Source of the DNA: Terriglobia bacterium
GTDB lineage: Bacteria; Acidobacteriota; Terriglobia; Bryobacterales; Bryobacteraceae
DNA: 64,000 bases
NCBI GenBank assembly: GCA_020073145.1
Contig: JAIQFS010000025.1
Coordinates: 26,543-90,542, forward strand
Direction: 5' to 3'
Both the position numbers and the translations under genes were made by a program. Below, piece after piece: positions 27,984 through 37,335 of this stretch. Within the stretch, counting starts at the first letter, position 1. Each line of letters opens with the position of its first letter. A model generated the notes under the pieces. It did not search any database, was not told the DNA's origin, and worked only from the letters and a program-made list of their open reading frames with translations.

Positions 27984-28290
27984 TCATCCCACGCGCATCG
28001 AGAATAGTTTTTCGCCCGAAAGTCTCCACGCTGCGATGAACATGACGAGACAGGCTGGCAGGTAGACAATCTGTTCTCCAAAAACCAGCGGGTTGATCGA
28101 GTATGCGGCGAGAAAAGATCGCACTGACGGTAGCGGCCCGTGTCCTGCGCCTCCAAACGAGCGGGAGCGCAGCGATGAGGACGGGAAGGATGACGAAGGT
28201 GTACCAGCCCAGAGCGGGATTCGGAGAGCCCCTCCACAACCAGCCCGATCCGCCAAGCGTCAGTGCGAATGCGATCCAAGCCCAAACCAT
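27984..28290 (-). pseudogene. small membrane protein gene broken by a frameshift
   Basis: The first frame (28290 down to about 28113) encodes two hydrophobic helices, starting MVWAWIAFALTLGGSGW and then YTFVILPVLIAALPLVW. A second frame continues the same kind of protein from about 28112 to the stop at 27984, with INPLVFGEQIVYLPACLVMFIAAW. One extra base near 28112 explains the break. The combined product would be about 102 residues with three membrane segments and no known function. The rest of the 640-base gap 27894-28533 holds only the operon promoter. Confidence 0.55.
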
Positions 28291-28479
28291 CAGTTATAGG
28301 TTCTCACGATCTACCCGCTTGGTGTCCAGAGGCAGATGCACGCGTTGGCACCTCCGCTGAGCGGCGACCCGAGGAATTGTGTCGACGGTTGCCAAATGGC
28401 GTTTGATGCGGGTGAGCGCCCCTGCTTGCAAAGGACCCGCGAGTCATCGCACGGAAACGCGTGCCTCATCGGCTACCGG

Positions 28480-28508
28480 TTGTTTAAGATCTGGAAGCCT
28501 GATATATT
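28480..28508 (+). promoter_or_regulatory. promoter of the purine-catabolism operon
   Basis: TTGTTT (28480-28485), exactly 17 bases, TATATT (28503-28508). The transcript would begin near 28515, about 19 bases before the first ATG at 28534, with AGAGGTGG as ribosome site in between. It is the only good candidate before nine overlapping genes. No obvious operator palindrome was seen around it. Confidence 0.55.
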
Positions 28509-28533
28509 TTGGTCAGCCAGAGGTGGGCAGCTT

Positions 28534-29403
28534 ATGTTCGACAGGGTGGAGGCCTTCTACCGGCCCGAAAGCGTTCCCGAAGTACTCCGGTTGTTGCAGC
28601 GAAGCAAAGGACAGGCACGCATGGTGGCCGGCGGCACGGACCTGGTGGTGGAGGGAGATCGTTCCGTCCGCTTCCTGATCGATCTCACGCGAGCCGGATT
28701 GACGTACATCCGGAGCCGCGATACCACCTGCGTGATCGGCGCCACCACCACGCTGGCGGACCTGGAAGAATCCACGGCGATTCATGCCCTGGCCGGAGGA
28801 CTGCTCTCGCGGGCCGCGGCGGCCTGCGGGTCCGTGCAAAACCGGAACCTGGCAACCCTGGGCGGCAACCTGGCGCATGGTTCGCCGGCCGCCGACATGG
28901 CGACTCCGCTGCTGGCGCTGGACGCCAGCGTGGTGGTCGCGGATGGGGAAGGGCGGCACAAGATGCCGCTGGCCGAGTACTTCGGGCGGGCTTGGCAGAA
29001 TGGCGCTTCCCACGCGCTGCTGATCGAGGTGAGGGTGCCGATGCCGCCGCAGAACGGGCGCTGCGGCTGGTCGTTCCAGAAATTCGGACGCACGGAGGTG
29101 GATCTTTCCCTGGTCAACGCGGCAGCGGGCCTGCAGTTGGACGCGCGCGGCCGGGTCAAGTGGGCGCGCCTGGCGCTGGGCGCCGTGGCCGCGGCCCCTT
29201 TCCGCGCGCTTCCGGTGGAAAGCCTCATGGCGGGCCGCGAGTTCGATCACAGCCTGCTGGCTGAAGCCGGTGAGGAAGTCATGCGCGAAGTTCAGCCGAT
29301 TGCCGATCTGCGGGCCTCGGAAGAATTTCGCCGGGAACTGAGCCGGGTGGTGGCGGGACGGGCGCTGGAGGAATGCGCGGCGCGGGCGGGGTGCTCTCTA
29401 TGA
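28534..29403 (+). CDS. FAD subunit of a xanthine dehydrogenase-family enzyme
   Basis: A 289-residue FAD-binding subunit (CoxM/XdhB/YgfM type) that passes electrons from the Fe-S subunit to an acceptor. MVAGGTDLVV and LATLGGNLAHGSPAAD are the two FAD pyrophosphate loops, and GRTEVDLSLVNAA belongs to the C-terminal domain. The ATG at 28534 follows AGGTGG; an upstream frame start at 28336 lacks family residues. It is the first gene of the operon, and its stop overlaps the next ATG (ATGA). Confidence 0.9.
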   Translation: MFDRVEAFYRPESVPEVLRLLQRSKGQARMVAGGTDLVVEGDRSVRFLIDLTRAGLTYIRSRDTTCVIGATTTLADLEESTAIHALAGGLLSRAAAACGSVQNRNLATLGGNLAHGSPAADMATPLLALDASVVVADGEGRHKMPLAEYFGRAWQNGASHALLIEVRVPMPPQNGRCGWSFQKFGRTEVDLSLVNAAAGLQLDARGRVKWARLALGAVAAAPFRALPVESLMAGREFDHSLLAEAGEEVMREVQPIADLRASEEFRRELSRVVAGRALEECAARAGCSL

Positions 29404-29888
29404 AAACCATGTCCCTGTGCGTCACCGTGAACGGCGAATCGAAACAATGGACCATTGCGCCCGGCGACTTGCTGCTCGACGTGCTGCGCCGCGAAGGGTA
29501 CTTCGGGGTCAAACGCGGCTGTGAGAAAGGGGAATGCGGAGCCTGCACGGTCCTGGTACATGGGAAGCCGGTGAACTCGTGCCTGATCTTTGCCGCGCAG
29601 GTGGAAGGGGGCGAGATTCTCACCATCGAAGGGCTGGCGCAGGGCGATACGCTCGATCCGCTGCAGGAAGCATTTCTGGATCATGGCGCGGTGCAATGCG
29701 GATTCTGCACTCCGGGGATGATTCTGGCCGCCAAGGCGCTGCTCGACCGGCAGCCGCATCCGACCGAAGAGCAGGTGCGGGAAGCGTTAGCCGGGAATTA
29801 CTGCCGTTGCACCGGCTACCGGAAGCCGGTGGAGGCAGTCCTGGCGGCGGCCGCGCGGCGGAAAGTGCCGACGGAGGTGGCGCGATGA
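29400..29888 (+). CDS. [2Fe-2S] subunit of the xanthine dehydrogenase-family enzyme
   Basis: A 162-residue small subunit with plant-type cluster cysteines 41, 46, 49 and 61 (RGCEKGECGACT, SC) and the second cluster at 100, 103, 135 and 137 (CGFC, CRC). It links molybdenum subunit and FAD subunit. Start and stop overlap neighbours by four bases on both sides, which fixes both ends and argues for coupled translation of a stoichiometric complex. Confidence 0.92.
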   Translation: MKTMSLCVTVNGESKQWTIAPGDLLLDVLRREGYFGVKRGCEKGECGACTVLVHGKPVNSCLIFAAQVEGGEILTIEGLAQGDTLDPLQEAFLDHGAVQCGFCTPGMILAAKALLDRQPHPTEEQVREALAGNYCRCTGYRKPVEAVLAAAARRKVPTEVAR

Positions 29889-32227
29889 ATACCACGGTGG
29901 TGGGCAAGAATCTTCGGAAAGTGGACGGCTTCAAGCTGGTGACAGGCGGGGCCGCGTTCACCGATGACGTGCTGCTTCCCGGAATGCTCTACGGCAAGAT
30001 TCTGCCCAGTCCGTACGCGCACGCGCGCATCAAGCGGATCGATACCAGCAAAGCCAAGGCGCTGCCGGGAGTGCACGCCGTGCTTACTTATAAGGATGTG
30101 CCGCGCGTGCCCCACACCACAGCGGGACAGGCCTGGCCGGAGCCCTCGCCCTACGACACCTACCTGCTGGATTCGAAGGTGCGGTTTGTGGGCGACCGGG
30201 TGGCGGCAGTGGCGGCGGAGAGCCGGGCCCTGGCCGAACAGGCCTTGCGATTGATCGATGTGGACTATGAGGTTCTCCCAGCGGTGCTCGATATGGAGGC
30301 GGCCATGGACGCGGGGGCTCCCGTGATTCATGACGAGCCGGACTCGACGAAGATCTTCGACCGCGAACACAACATCGCGGCTCACATTCGGCGCGAGATC
30401 GGAAATGTCGACGATGGGTTCCGCGAAGCCGATTTCATCTTCGAGCGGGAGTACCGGACGCAGCGCCAGCAACATTGCATGCTGGAGCCGCACGTGACGA
30501 TTTGCTGGCTGGACGGAGATGGACGGCTGATGATCCGAACCAGCACACAGGTTCCTTACCATTGCCGCCGGCAAGTGGCGATGATCCTGCAGATCCCGGT
30601 CAGCCGCGTGCGCGTGATCAAGCCGCGCATCGGCGGCGGGTTTGGCGGTAAGCAGGAAATGCTGCTCGAGGACATCTGCAGCGCCCTGGCGCTGGCCACA
30701 CGGAGGCCGGTGAAAATCGAGTACACGCGCGAGGAAGAGTTTTACATGGCGCGGAGCCGCCATCCCCAGATCCTGCGCATGAAGATGGGGGTGAAGCGCG
30801 ATGGCACGGTGGTGGCCAGCCATCTGCAAGTGCTCGCGACCACCGGCGCGTACGGCAGCCATGCCAGCACCGTGCAGGGCAACACGGGGAGCAAGGTGCT
30901 GCCGCTGTATCGCGCTCCGCACCTGCGCTTCGAATGCGATGTGGTCTACACCAATACGCCGGTGGCGGGGGCATTTCGCGGCTATGGTTGCCCGCAAGGA
31001 TTCTTCGCGCAGGAAAGCCTGGCCGATGAAATCGCGTACAAACTGGGGATGGATCCCGTGGAGTTCCACCGGAAGAACGCAATCCGGCTGGGCGACGTCG
31101 ACAAGCTGTCGGCCCAACTGGGGGAAGGCAAGGAGGGCTTGCCGCGCGTGATCCGCAGTTGCGGGCTGCCGGAGTGCGTCAAGCGGGGCGCAGCGGCCAT
31201 CGATTGGGACCGGAAGCGCCAGTCGCTGCCAGCGCGCGCGGGCTTTGTGAAGCACGGGGTGGGAATGTCGTGCACCATGCAGGGCAGCGGCATTGCGGGG
31301 ATCGACTGGGCAGCCTCTTTCCTCAAGATGAACGAGGACGGCTCATTCTTTTTGCAAGTGGGCGCTTCGGATGTGGGGGCGGGCGCCGACACGGTGCTGG
31401 CGCAGATCGCGGCCGAAACCCTGGGAGTGAGTCTGGGCAAGATCATCGTGACGTCGGGAGACACGGATTTTACGCCCTTCGATACGGGCGCGTATGCCTC
31501 CAGCACCACCATCATCTCGGGCGGCGCTGTGAAGAAGGCGGCGGAGAAAGTGCGGGCCCAGGTGTTGGGCGTGGCGGCGAAGATGCTTGCCGTTCCCGTC
31601 GAAAACCTGGCGTGCGCGAAGGACGAAGTCTTCACGACCACGAAGCCCCGGAAGTCGGTGAGCATGGCGGAGGTGGCGCTGCAAGCTCTGTATCAGGAAA
31701 AACTGCAGATCATGGACGGCGCGTCGCACTATAACACCGACAGCCCGCCGCCGTTCTGCGCGACCTTTGCAGAGGTGGCGGTGGATACGCAGACCGGGCG
31801 CGTGCGGGTGGTGCACCTGGCGACCGCGGTGGACCCCGGGGTGGCGATCAATCCCATGCAGGCGGAAGGGCAAGTGGAGGGGGCGGTGACGCAAGGCCTT
31901 GGGTTTGCCCTGAGCGAGGAGTTGATGCTCAACCACACCGGCTGGCCGATGAATCCGAATTTTCTGGATTACAAGATTTTCTCGGCCAAGGACATGCCGA
32001 AGCTGACTACGATTCTGGTGGAGACGGAGGAGCCGTTGGGGCCTTACGGCGCCAAGTCGGTGTCGGAAGTCCCCATCAACGGGGTGGCGCCGGCGATTGC
32101 CAACGCCATCTTCCATGCCGTGGGCGTGCGGATCCGGAAGCTGCCGATCCGGCCCGAAGACATGCTGCGCGCCCTATACGAGCAGCAGCCGGAACTCAAA
32201 CCGGAGGAGGCACTGGTCACTCAATGA
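29885..32227 (+). CDS. molybdenum-binding subunit, xanthine dehydrogenase family (XdhD-like)
   Basis: A 780-residue catalytic subunit. It starts with a VGKNLRKVDGFKLVTGGAAFTDDV segment typical of the family. GGGFGGKQE and GAFRGYG bind the cofactor, and the C-terminal GPYGAKSVSE carries the catalytic Glu. No selenium-associated gene is seen in the window. In the E. coli cluster the corresponding protein is XdhD; purine or another N-heterocycle is the expected substrate. It overlaps ygeY by four bases. Confidence 0.9.
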   Translation: MNTTVVGKNLRKVDGFKLVTGGAAFTDDVLLPGMLYGKILPSPYAHARIKRIDTSKAKALPGVHAVLTYKDVPRVPHTTAGQAWPEPSPYDTYLLDSKVRFVGDRVAAVAAESRALAEQALRLIDVDYEVLPAVLDMEAAMDAGAPVIHDEPDSTKIFDREHNIAAHIRREIGNVDDGFREADFIFEREYRTQRQQHCMLEPHVTICWLDGDGRLMIRTSTQVPYHCRRQVAMILQIPVSRVRVIKPRIGGGFGGKQEMLLEDICSALALATRRPVKIEYTREEEFYMARSRHPQILRMKMGVKRDGTVVASHLQVLATTGAYGSHASTVQGNTGSKVLPLYRAPHLRFECDVVYTNTPVAGAFRGYGCPQGFFAQESLADEIAYKLGMDPVEFHRKNAIRLGDVDKLSAQLGEGKEGLPRVIRSCGLPECVKRGAAAIDWDRKRQSLPARAGFVKHGVGMSCTMQGSGIAGIDWAASFLKMNEDGSFFLQVGASDVGAGADTVLAQIAAETLGVSLGKIIVTSGDTDFTPFDTGAYASSTTIISGGAVKKAAEKVRAQVLGVAAKMLAVPVENLACAKDEVFTTTKPRKSVSMAEVALQALYQEKLQIMDGASHYNTDSPPPFCATFAEVAVDTQTGRVRVVHLATAVDPGVAINPMQAEGQVEGAVTQGLGFALSEELMLNHTGWPMNPNFLDYKIFSAKDMPKLTTILVETEEPLGPYGAKSVSEVPINGVAPAIANAIFHAVGVRIRKLPIRPEDMLRALYEQQPELKPEEALVTQ

Positions 32228-33453
32228 GCGCACTCGCAACCGATGTTTTGAATGCCGAGCGCCTGGCCACACGCGCGCAGGCGTATGAAGGCGATATGGT
32301 CCGCTTCCTGCGCGACCTGATTGCGATTCCGGCGGAGAGCGCCCAGGAAGGGCCGGTGATCGCGCGCATCCGGGAGGAAATGGAGAGGGTGGGTTTCGAC
32401 GAGGTGCGCGTCGATGGCATGGGCAATCTTCTGGGCCGGATCGGCTCCGGGAAGACCATCGTCATGATGGACTCGCACACTGACACCGTGGGCGTGGGCG
32501 ACCCCAAAGAGTGGGCCTGGGACCCCTATCGCGGCAAGGTGGAAGACGGCTACATCTACGGGCGCGGAGCGTGCGACCAGCGAGCCGGGATGGCCTGCAT
32601 GGTGTACGCGGGCAAGCTGATCAAAGAGCTGGGCCTGGGCGGCGACTACACGTTGTACGTGGTGGGCTCGGTGCAGGAAGAAGACTGCGACGGCCTGCCG
32701 TGGCTCTACATCTTGAAGGAAGACGGCATCCGGCCCGATTGCGTAGTGATCACCGAACCCTCAAGCCTGCGCATTTATCGCGGCCACCGCGGGCGGATGG
32801 AGATTGAGGTGCACTTGCGGGGCGTCTCCTGTCACGCCAGCGCACCGGAGCGCGGCGACAATCCGATCTACAAGATGAGCCGGCTGGTGGCCGAGGTAGA
32901 GCGTCTCAACACTCGACTGCGGAGCGATCCGCTCCTGGGGAAGGGAAGCATCGCGGTGACGGAGATCCGGTCTTTATCGCCTTCGCTGTGCGCGGTGCCG
33001 GGCGCGTGCTCGATCCATCTGGATCGCCGCCTGACGGCGGGCGAAACCAAGGAGAGCGCGCTGGCCGAAGTGAAATCGCTGCCGGGCGCGGAGCAGGCTG
33101 AAATCGAGATTCTGAGCTACGACCGGCCCAGCTATACCGGGTTGCGTTACCCGATGGAGAAGTATTACCCGACCTGGGTGATCGAGGAATCGCATCCGGT
33201 GACGCGGGCCGCGATCGAAGCCTATCGGGCCTTGTGGGACCGCGAGCCGGTGGTGGACAAGTGGACGTTTAGCACCAACGGGGTGGGGTCGATGGGGCTG
33301 ATGGGCGTGCCCACCATCGGCTTCGGGCCGGGCGACGAAGAGGTGGCTCACAGCGTGACCGAGCGCGTGCCGATCCGCCATCTGGTGGAAGCGGCTCAGT
33401 TCTATGCGGTATTTCCGTTGACGTTCGCGGCTCTGCGAAAAGCCAATGGCTGA
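32224..33453 (+). CDS. ygeY: YgeY-family metallohydrolase (M20 type)
   Basis: A 409-residue di-zinc hydrolase of the M20/ArgE-DapE fold. Metal ligands are in MDSHTDTV (first His/Asp) and GRGACDQRAGMA (second Asp), with the catalytic Glu pair in VQEEDCDG. TEPSSLRIYRGHRGR and WTFSTNGVGSMG also match YgeY. In the E. coli cluster the family is annotated as selenium-metabolism linked; more recent work ties it to purine breakdown, where an amide of the opened ring would be hydrolysed. It overlaps ygfK by eight bases. Confidence 0.9.
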   Translation: MSALATDVLNAERLATRAQAYEGDMVRFLRDLIAIPAESAQEGPVIARIREEMERVGFDEVRVDGMGNLLGRIGSGKTIVMMDSHTDTVGVGDPKEWAWDPYRGKVEDGYIYGRGACDQRAGMACMVYAGKLIKELGLGGDYTLYVVGSVQEEDCDGLPWLYILKEDGIRPDCVVITEPSSLRIYRGHRGRMEIEVHLRGVSCHASAPERGDNPIYKMSRLVAEVERLNTRLRSDPLLGKGSIAVTEIRSLSPSLCAVPGACSIHLDRRLTAGETKESALAEVKSLPGAEQAEIEILSYDRPSYTGLRYPMEKYYPTWVIEESHPVTRAAIEAYRALWDREPVVDKWTFSTNGVGSMGLMGVPTIGFGPGDEEVAHSVTERVPIRHLVEAAQFYAVFPLTFAALRKANG

Positions 33454-35377
33454 ATTGGTTCCCATTCCGCTCCCGCACCTGTGGCGGCGCGCCGTTCTGG
33501 AGTATGAGCGGGAAGGGAAGATCTTCGACCTGCCGAAAGACAAATTCTTTCGCGGCATTGCGGGGCTCGACTTGTCGGTTTCGTTCCATGGACGCCGAGC
33601 GGCCACTCCGCTCGGTCCGGCGGCCGGCCCGCACGGCCAACTGGCGCAGAACATCGTACTTTCCTGGCTGGGCGGCTCGCGCATCATCGAGCTGAAAACC
33701 GTCCAGATATTGGATGACCTGGCGATTTCGAGGCCGTGCATCGACGCCGCCAATGTCGGCTACAACGTGGAATGGTCGCAGGAGCTCTCGCACGAGCAGT
33801 CGCTGCGGGAGTATGTCAGCGCCGCCATGCTGCTCGAGATGCTGCAAGCGTCGAAGCTGCTGGGCGGGGAAATTCCCGACGCCACGATTTTCGACATGAG
33901 CGTGGGATACAACCTGAAGGGCATTCAGTCGAAGAAGGTGCGGCGGTGGATGGAATCCATGCGGAACGCCCGGACCGTCATCGACGAACTGCGCACCGGC
34001 CTGCCCGCACCTTATCGAGACCTGCCCTTTCCGGACCGCATTAGCGACACCGTCAGTTTGTCGACGTTCCACGGCTGTCCGGCCGCGGAAATCGAAGACA
34101 TTGTCACCTTTTTGCTGCGCGAGATGGGCTGCCACGTGTGCATCAAGCTCAACCCGACGCTGCTCGGCCAGGCCGAAATCGAGCGCCTGTTGCACGAAGT
34201 CCTCGGGTATCGTGAGATTCAACTTCATCCTCCCGCCTTTGAAAACGACTTGCAGTTCGACGAAGCCGTGGACCTGATTCCGAGGCTGCAGAGCGTGGCG
34301 CGCGCCTGCGGCCGGGGTCTGTCGGTGAAATTCAGCAACACTTTGGTGGTGAAAAATCATAAGGGCATCTTCCGCGATGAGGTCATGTACATGTCTGGCG
34401 CGCCGCTGCACCCCATCGCGCTGAGCCTGGCCCACGAGTTCCGGAAGCGGGTAGAGACGCCGGCATCATTTTCAGGCGGCCTGGATGCGCACAACGTGGC
34501 ATCGGTGGTGGCCTTGGGCTTCGTGCCCGTGACTACGTGCACCGACCTGTTGCGGCCGGGCGGATACGGCCGGTTGATCCACTACCTGGAGAACCTGGGG
34601 GCGGAGATGCAGGCCGCGGGAGTTTCCACCATCGCCGACTTTGTGCGACATCAGATGGGCCGCAAGGATGCGATTGTAGCGGAGGCCGTCAAGAACCCGC
34701 GTTATGGTTGGGAACGCAACCGCGGCGTTCCGCGCAAGGTGGGGACGAAGCTTTGGCTGTACGACTGCATCAACTGCGACAAGTGCGTGCCGGTCTGTCC
34801 GAATGATGCCAACTTCGCGTATGAATCGGCGCCGCGGACCATCGAGTACGATAATTTCGAGCTGCAGCCGGGCGTCATTCGCCGCCTGCCAGGCGGCGTG
34901 CTCCGGATCCTGAAGCCGAAACAGTTGGCCAATTACGCCGATGCCTGCAACGATTGCGGCAATTGCGATGTCTTCTGCCCCGAGGACGGCGGGCCCAACG
35001 AAGAAAAACCCCGCTTCTTCGGTTCGCCGGAGACTTACCGCAAACAAGCCGGTGAGAATGGCTTTTACATCGACTGGAAGGCACACGCGATCTACGGCAC
35101 GTTTAGCGGAAAGGCGTACGTCTTGACTCTCGATCCCGAGCGCGACCGGGCGCGGTTCGACACCGAAACGGCGGAGGTGGAAATCCGCCTGAGCGGCCAC
35201 CAGGCGCTGGGCTGGAAGCCCAAGCCCGGCGCGCGCCCGACGGAAATCATCGACATGCTGCCCTACTTCAAGCTCAAACTCTTGTTGGAATCCATGGCGG
35301 ATCCGCGGCACGTACACTTTGCCAATGTCGCAGGTCTGGAGGAGGAGGTTGTCCATGCCCACGACGTCGGCGATTGA
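33446..35377 (+). CDS. ygfK: YgfK-like iron-sulfur oxidoreductase, short form
   Basis: A 643-residue protein. Residues 1 to about 430 are a dihydroorotate-dehydrogenase-like barrel (GIAGLDLSVSF, TFHGCPAAEIEDIV, CIKLNPTLLG). Two [4Fe-4S] motifs follow at about 441 (CINCDKCVPVCP) and 501 (CNDCGNCDVFCP). E. coli YgfK has just over 1000 residues with a GltD-like FAD/NAD(P)H domain between the barrel and the ferredoxin part; that domain is absent here, so electrons must come from elsewhere. The Fe-S joint is intact, which argues for a natural short form rather than a deletion artefact. Confidence 0.85.
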   Translation: MAELVPIPLPHLWRRAVLEYEREGKIFDLPKDKFFRGIAGLDLSVSFHGRRAATPLGPAAGPHGQLAQNIVLSWLGGSRIIELKTVQILDDLAISRPCIDAANVGYNVEWSQELSHEQSLREYVSAAMLLEMLQASKLLGGEIPDATIFDMSVGYNLKGIQSKKVRRWMESMRNARTVIDELRTGLPAPYRDLPFPDRISDTVSLSTFHGCPAAEIEDIVTFLLREMGCHVCIKLNPTLLGQAEIERLLHEVLGYREIQLHPPAFENDLQFDEAVDLIPRLQSVARACGRGLSVKFSNTLVVKNHKGIFRDEVMYMSGAPLHPIALSLAHEFRKRVETPASFSGGLDAHNVASVVALGFVPVTTCTDLLRPGGYGRLIHYLENLGAEMQAAGVSTIADFVRHQMGRKDAIVAEAVKNPRYGWERNRGVPRKVGTKLWLYDCINCDKCVPVCPNDANFAYESAPRTIEYDNFELQPGVIRRLPGGVLRILKPKQLANYADACNDCGNCDVFCPEDGGPNEEKPRFFGSPETYRKQAGENGFYIDWKAHAIYGTFSGKAYVLTLDPERDRARFDTETAEVEIRLSGHQALGWKPKPGARPTEIIDMLPYFKLKLLLESMADPRHVHFANVAGLEEEVVHAHDVGD

Positions 35378-36398
35378 ACTCAAGAAAGCGCTGTTCCGCG
35401 GTCGGGACTGGATTACCACCCAGGAATGGACCGATGCCGAGATTGAGGTGCTGCTGGACGTCTCCGCGGACTTGAAACGGAAATTCAGGGGGCGCATCCC
35501 GCACCGTTATCTTCCCGACGAGACGCTCTTTCTGATGTTCTTCGACAAGTCCACGCGCACGCGCAACTCATTTGAAGCCGGTATGACGCAACTCGGCGGC
35601 CACGCCCACTTTCTGACCGCCGATGCCATGCAGGTTTCGCACGGCGAAAGCCCCAAGGACACCGGGATCATTCTGTCGAGTTACGGGCACGGCATTGCCA
35701 TCCGCCACGACCTGATTCCCGGGGAAGGGAACGCGTACATGCGGGAGGTCGCGCAGTGGGCCAGCGTGCCGGTGATCAACATGCAGTGCGACGTGGATCA
35801 CCCCTGCCAGACCCTGGCCGACCTCATGACCATCCGCGAGATGCGCGGGCGGAATCTGCGCGGCCTCAAGGTTGCGGTGAGCTGGGCGTATGCGCCGAGC
35901 TATGCCAAGCCGCTCTCGGTGCCGCAGGGTCTGATCATGCTGCTGCCGCGATTCGGCATGGACGTGATGCTGGCGCATCCGCCGGAGTACCGGCTGATGC
36001 CCGAGACGCTGAGTGCGGCGCACGAAAACGCGCGGCGGGGCGGCGGCAGTTTCCGCGAGGTTCCGGGCATGGACGAAGCCTTCCTCCATGCCGATGTGGT
36101 TGTGCCCAAAAGCTGGGGTTGTCTGGAAAGCATGGGCAGCAACCCGGCCGAGTCGCTGCGGATCGCCAAGCAATACACGGACTGGATTTGTGACACGGAT
36201 CTGATGAAGCTGGCGCGGCCCGATGTTCTGTACATGCATCCGCTGCCGGCCGACCGCGGCAACGAGGTCACGGACGAAGTGATCGATGGCGCGAATTCCG
36301 TGGTCTACGCCGAAGCGGAGAACCGTCTGCACACGGCCAAGGCGATCCTGGCGCTCACGATGGCGGATGCCGCGGTCGAGTACGAGGCCCATGCCTGA
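35355..36398 (+). CDS. ygeW: YgeW-family knotted carbamoyltransferase
   Basis: A 347-residue member of the ornithine/aspartate transcarbamoylase superfamily. STRTR at 66-70 binds carbamoyl phosphate, and HPCQTLADLMTI is the second conserved loop. YgeW is a transcarbamoylase whose substrate was long unknown. In the purine pathway it would transfer a carbamoyl group onto phosphate. The ATG at 35355 has AGGAGGT upstream and overlaps ygfK by 23 bases. Confidence 0.9.
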   Translation: MPTTSAIELKKALFRGRDWITTQEWTDAEIEVLLDVSADLKRKFRGRIPHRYLPDETLFLMFFDKSTRTRNSFEAGMTQLGGHAHFLTADAMQVSHGESPKDTGIILSSYGHGIAIRHDLIPGEGNAYMREVAQWASVPVINMQCDVDHPCQTLADLMTIREMRGRNLRGLKVAVSWAYAPSYAKPLSVPQGLIMLLPRFGMDVMLAHPPEYRLMPETLSAAHENARRGGGSFREVPGMDEAFLHADVVVPKSWGCLESMGSNPAESLRIAKQYTDWICDTDLMKLARPDVLYMHPLPADRGNEVTDEVIDGANSVVYAEAENRLHTAKAILALTMADAAVEYEAHA

Positions 36399-37335
36399 GA
36401 CGCTGGTGGTCGCGCTCGGCGGCAACGCGATCACGCGGCCCGGCGAGCCGGGCACCATCCCGCAGCAGTTTGCCCATACCGCCGAAACCCTGGAACATCT
36501 CACGCCGCTGTTCCGCGGCGACGCCCGCATCGTGATCACGCACGGCAACGGCCCGCAGATTGGCAATATTCTGATTCGCGTGGAAGAGGGGGAGCGGCGT
36601 GTGCCGAGACTTCCGCTGGACACCTGCGTCTCCGACTCGCAGGGTGGCATGGGGTACATGATTCAGCGCGTGGCGCTGGAGCTGTTCCGGCGCGAGCACA
36701 TCGATCGCAGCGTGGCCACGATCATCACGCAAGTGCTGGTGAACGAGGGCGACCCCGGCATGGTCCATGCCACCAAGCCGATCGGCCCGTTTTACAGCGC
36801 CGCCGAGATGGAGCAGATTCGCCGCGAGAGGCCGCACTGGGAGGTCCAGGAAATCGACCAGGGCCGGTGGCGCCGCGTGGTGGCCTCGCCGCGACCGATC
36901 CGCATCCTGGAAGAAGACGCGATTGCCAGGCTGCTCGATGCCGGCGTCGTGGTGGTCGCCTGTGGCGGCGGAGGAATTCCAGTGGCGTGGGAAGGCGACC
37001 GGCTGGTGGGCGTGGAAGGAGTGATCGATAAGGACTTCGCGTCCAGCCTGCTGGCGCGCCACCTGCGCGCGCAGAGGCTGATGATTGTGACGTCGGTGGA
37101 GCGGGTGGCGGTGCGGTTTGGCAAACCCGATCAGCAATGGCTCAACACCATCACCGTTGGAGAGGCACGTCTGTATCTGGCCGCCGGCGAGTTCCCACCC
37201 GGCTCGATGGGGCCGAAGATCGAAGCGGGCATCGAATTCGTCGACCAAGGCGGCCGGGAGTGCATCATCACCTCCGCCGAACAGGCCGCGCAGGCTCTGT
37301 GCGGCAGAGCCGGCACGCACCTGGTGGGGTCATGA
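36391..37335 (+). CDS. arcC: carbamate kinase
   Basis: A 314-residue carbamate kinase that makes ATP from carbamoyl phosphate and ADP. Motifs: VALGGNAI, THGNGPQIGN, ACGGGGIPV, VIDKDFASSLLA, GSMGPKIEAG. In E. coli the corresponding gene of the cluster is yqeA. It overlaps ygeW by eight bases and ssnA by four. Its location right after ygeW indicates that carbamoyl phosphate is the energy-yielding product of the pathway. Confidence 0.93.
   Translation: MPETLVVALGGNAITRPGEPGTIPQQFAHTAETLEHLTPLFRGDARIVITHGNGPQIGNILIRVEEGERRVPRLPLDTCVSDSQGGMGYMIQRVALELFRREHIDRSVATIITQVLVNEGDPGMVHATKPIGPFYSAAEMEQIRRERPHWEVQEIDQGRWRRVVASPRPIRILEEDAIARLLDAGVVVVACGGGGIPVAWEGDRLVGVEGVIDKDFASSLLARHLRAQRLMIVTSVERVAVRFGKPDQQWLNTITVGEARLYLAAGEFPPGSMGPKIEAGIEFVDQGGRECIITSAEQAAQALCGRAGTHLVGS

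Noticed and set aside
29816..31255. Long minus-strand frame opposite the molybdenum subunit
   Set aside because: Antisense shadow of a well-supported gene with overlapping neighbours.
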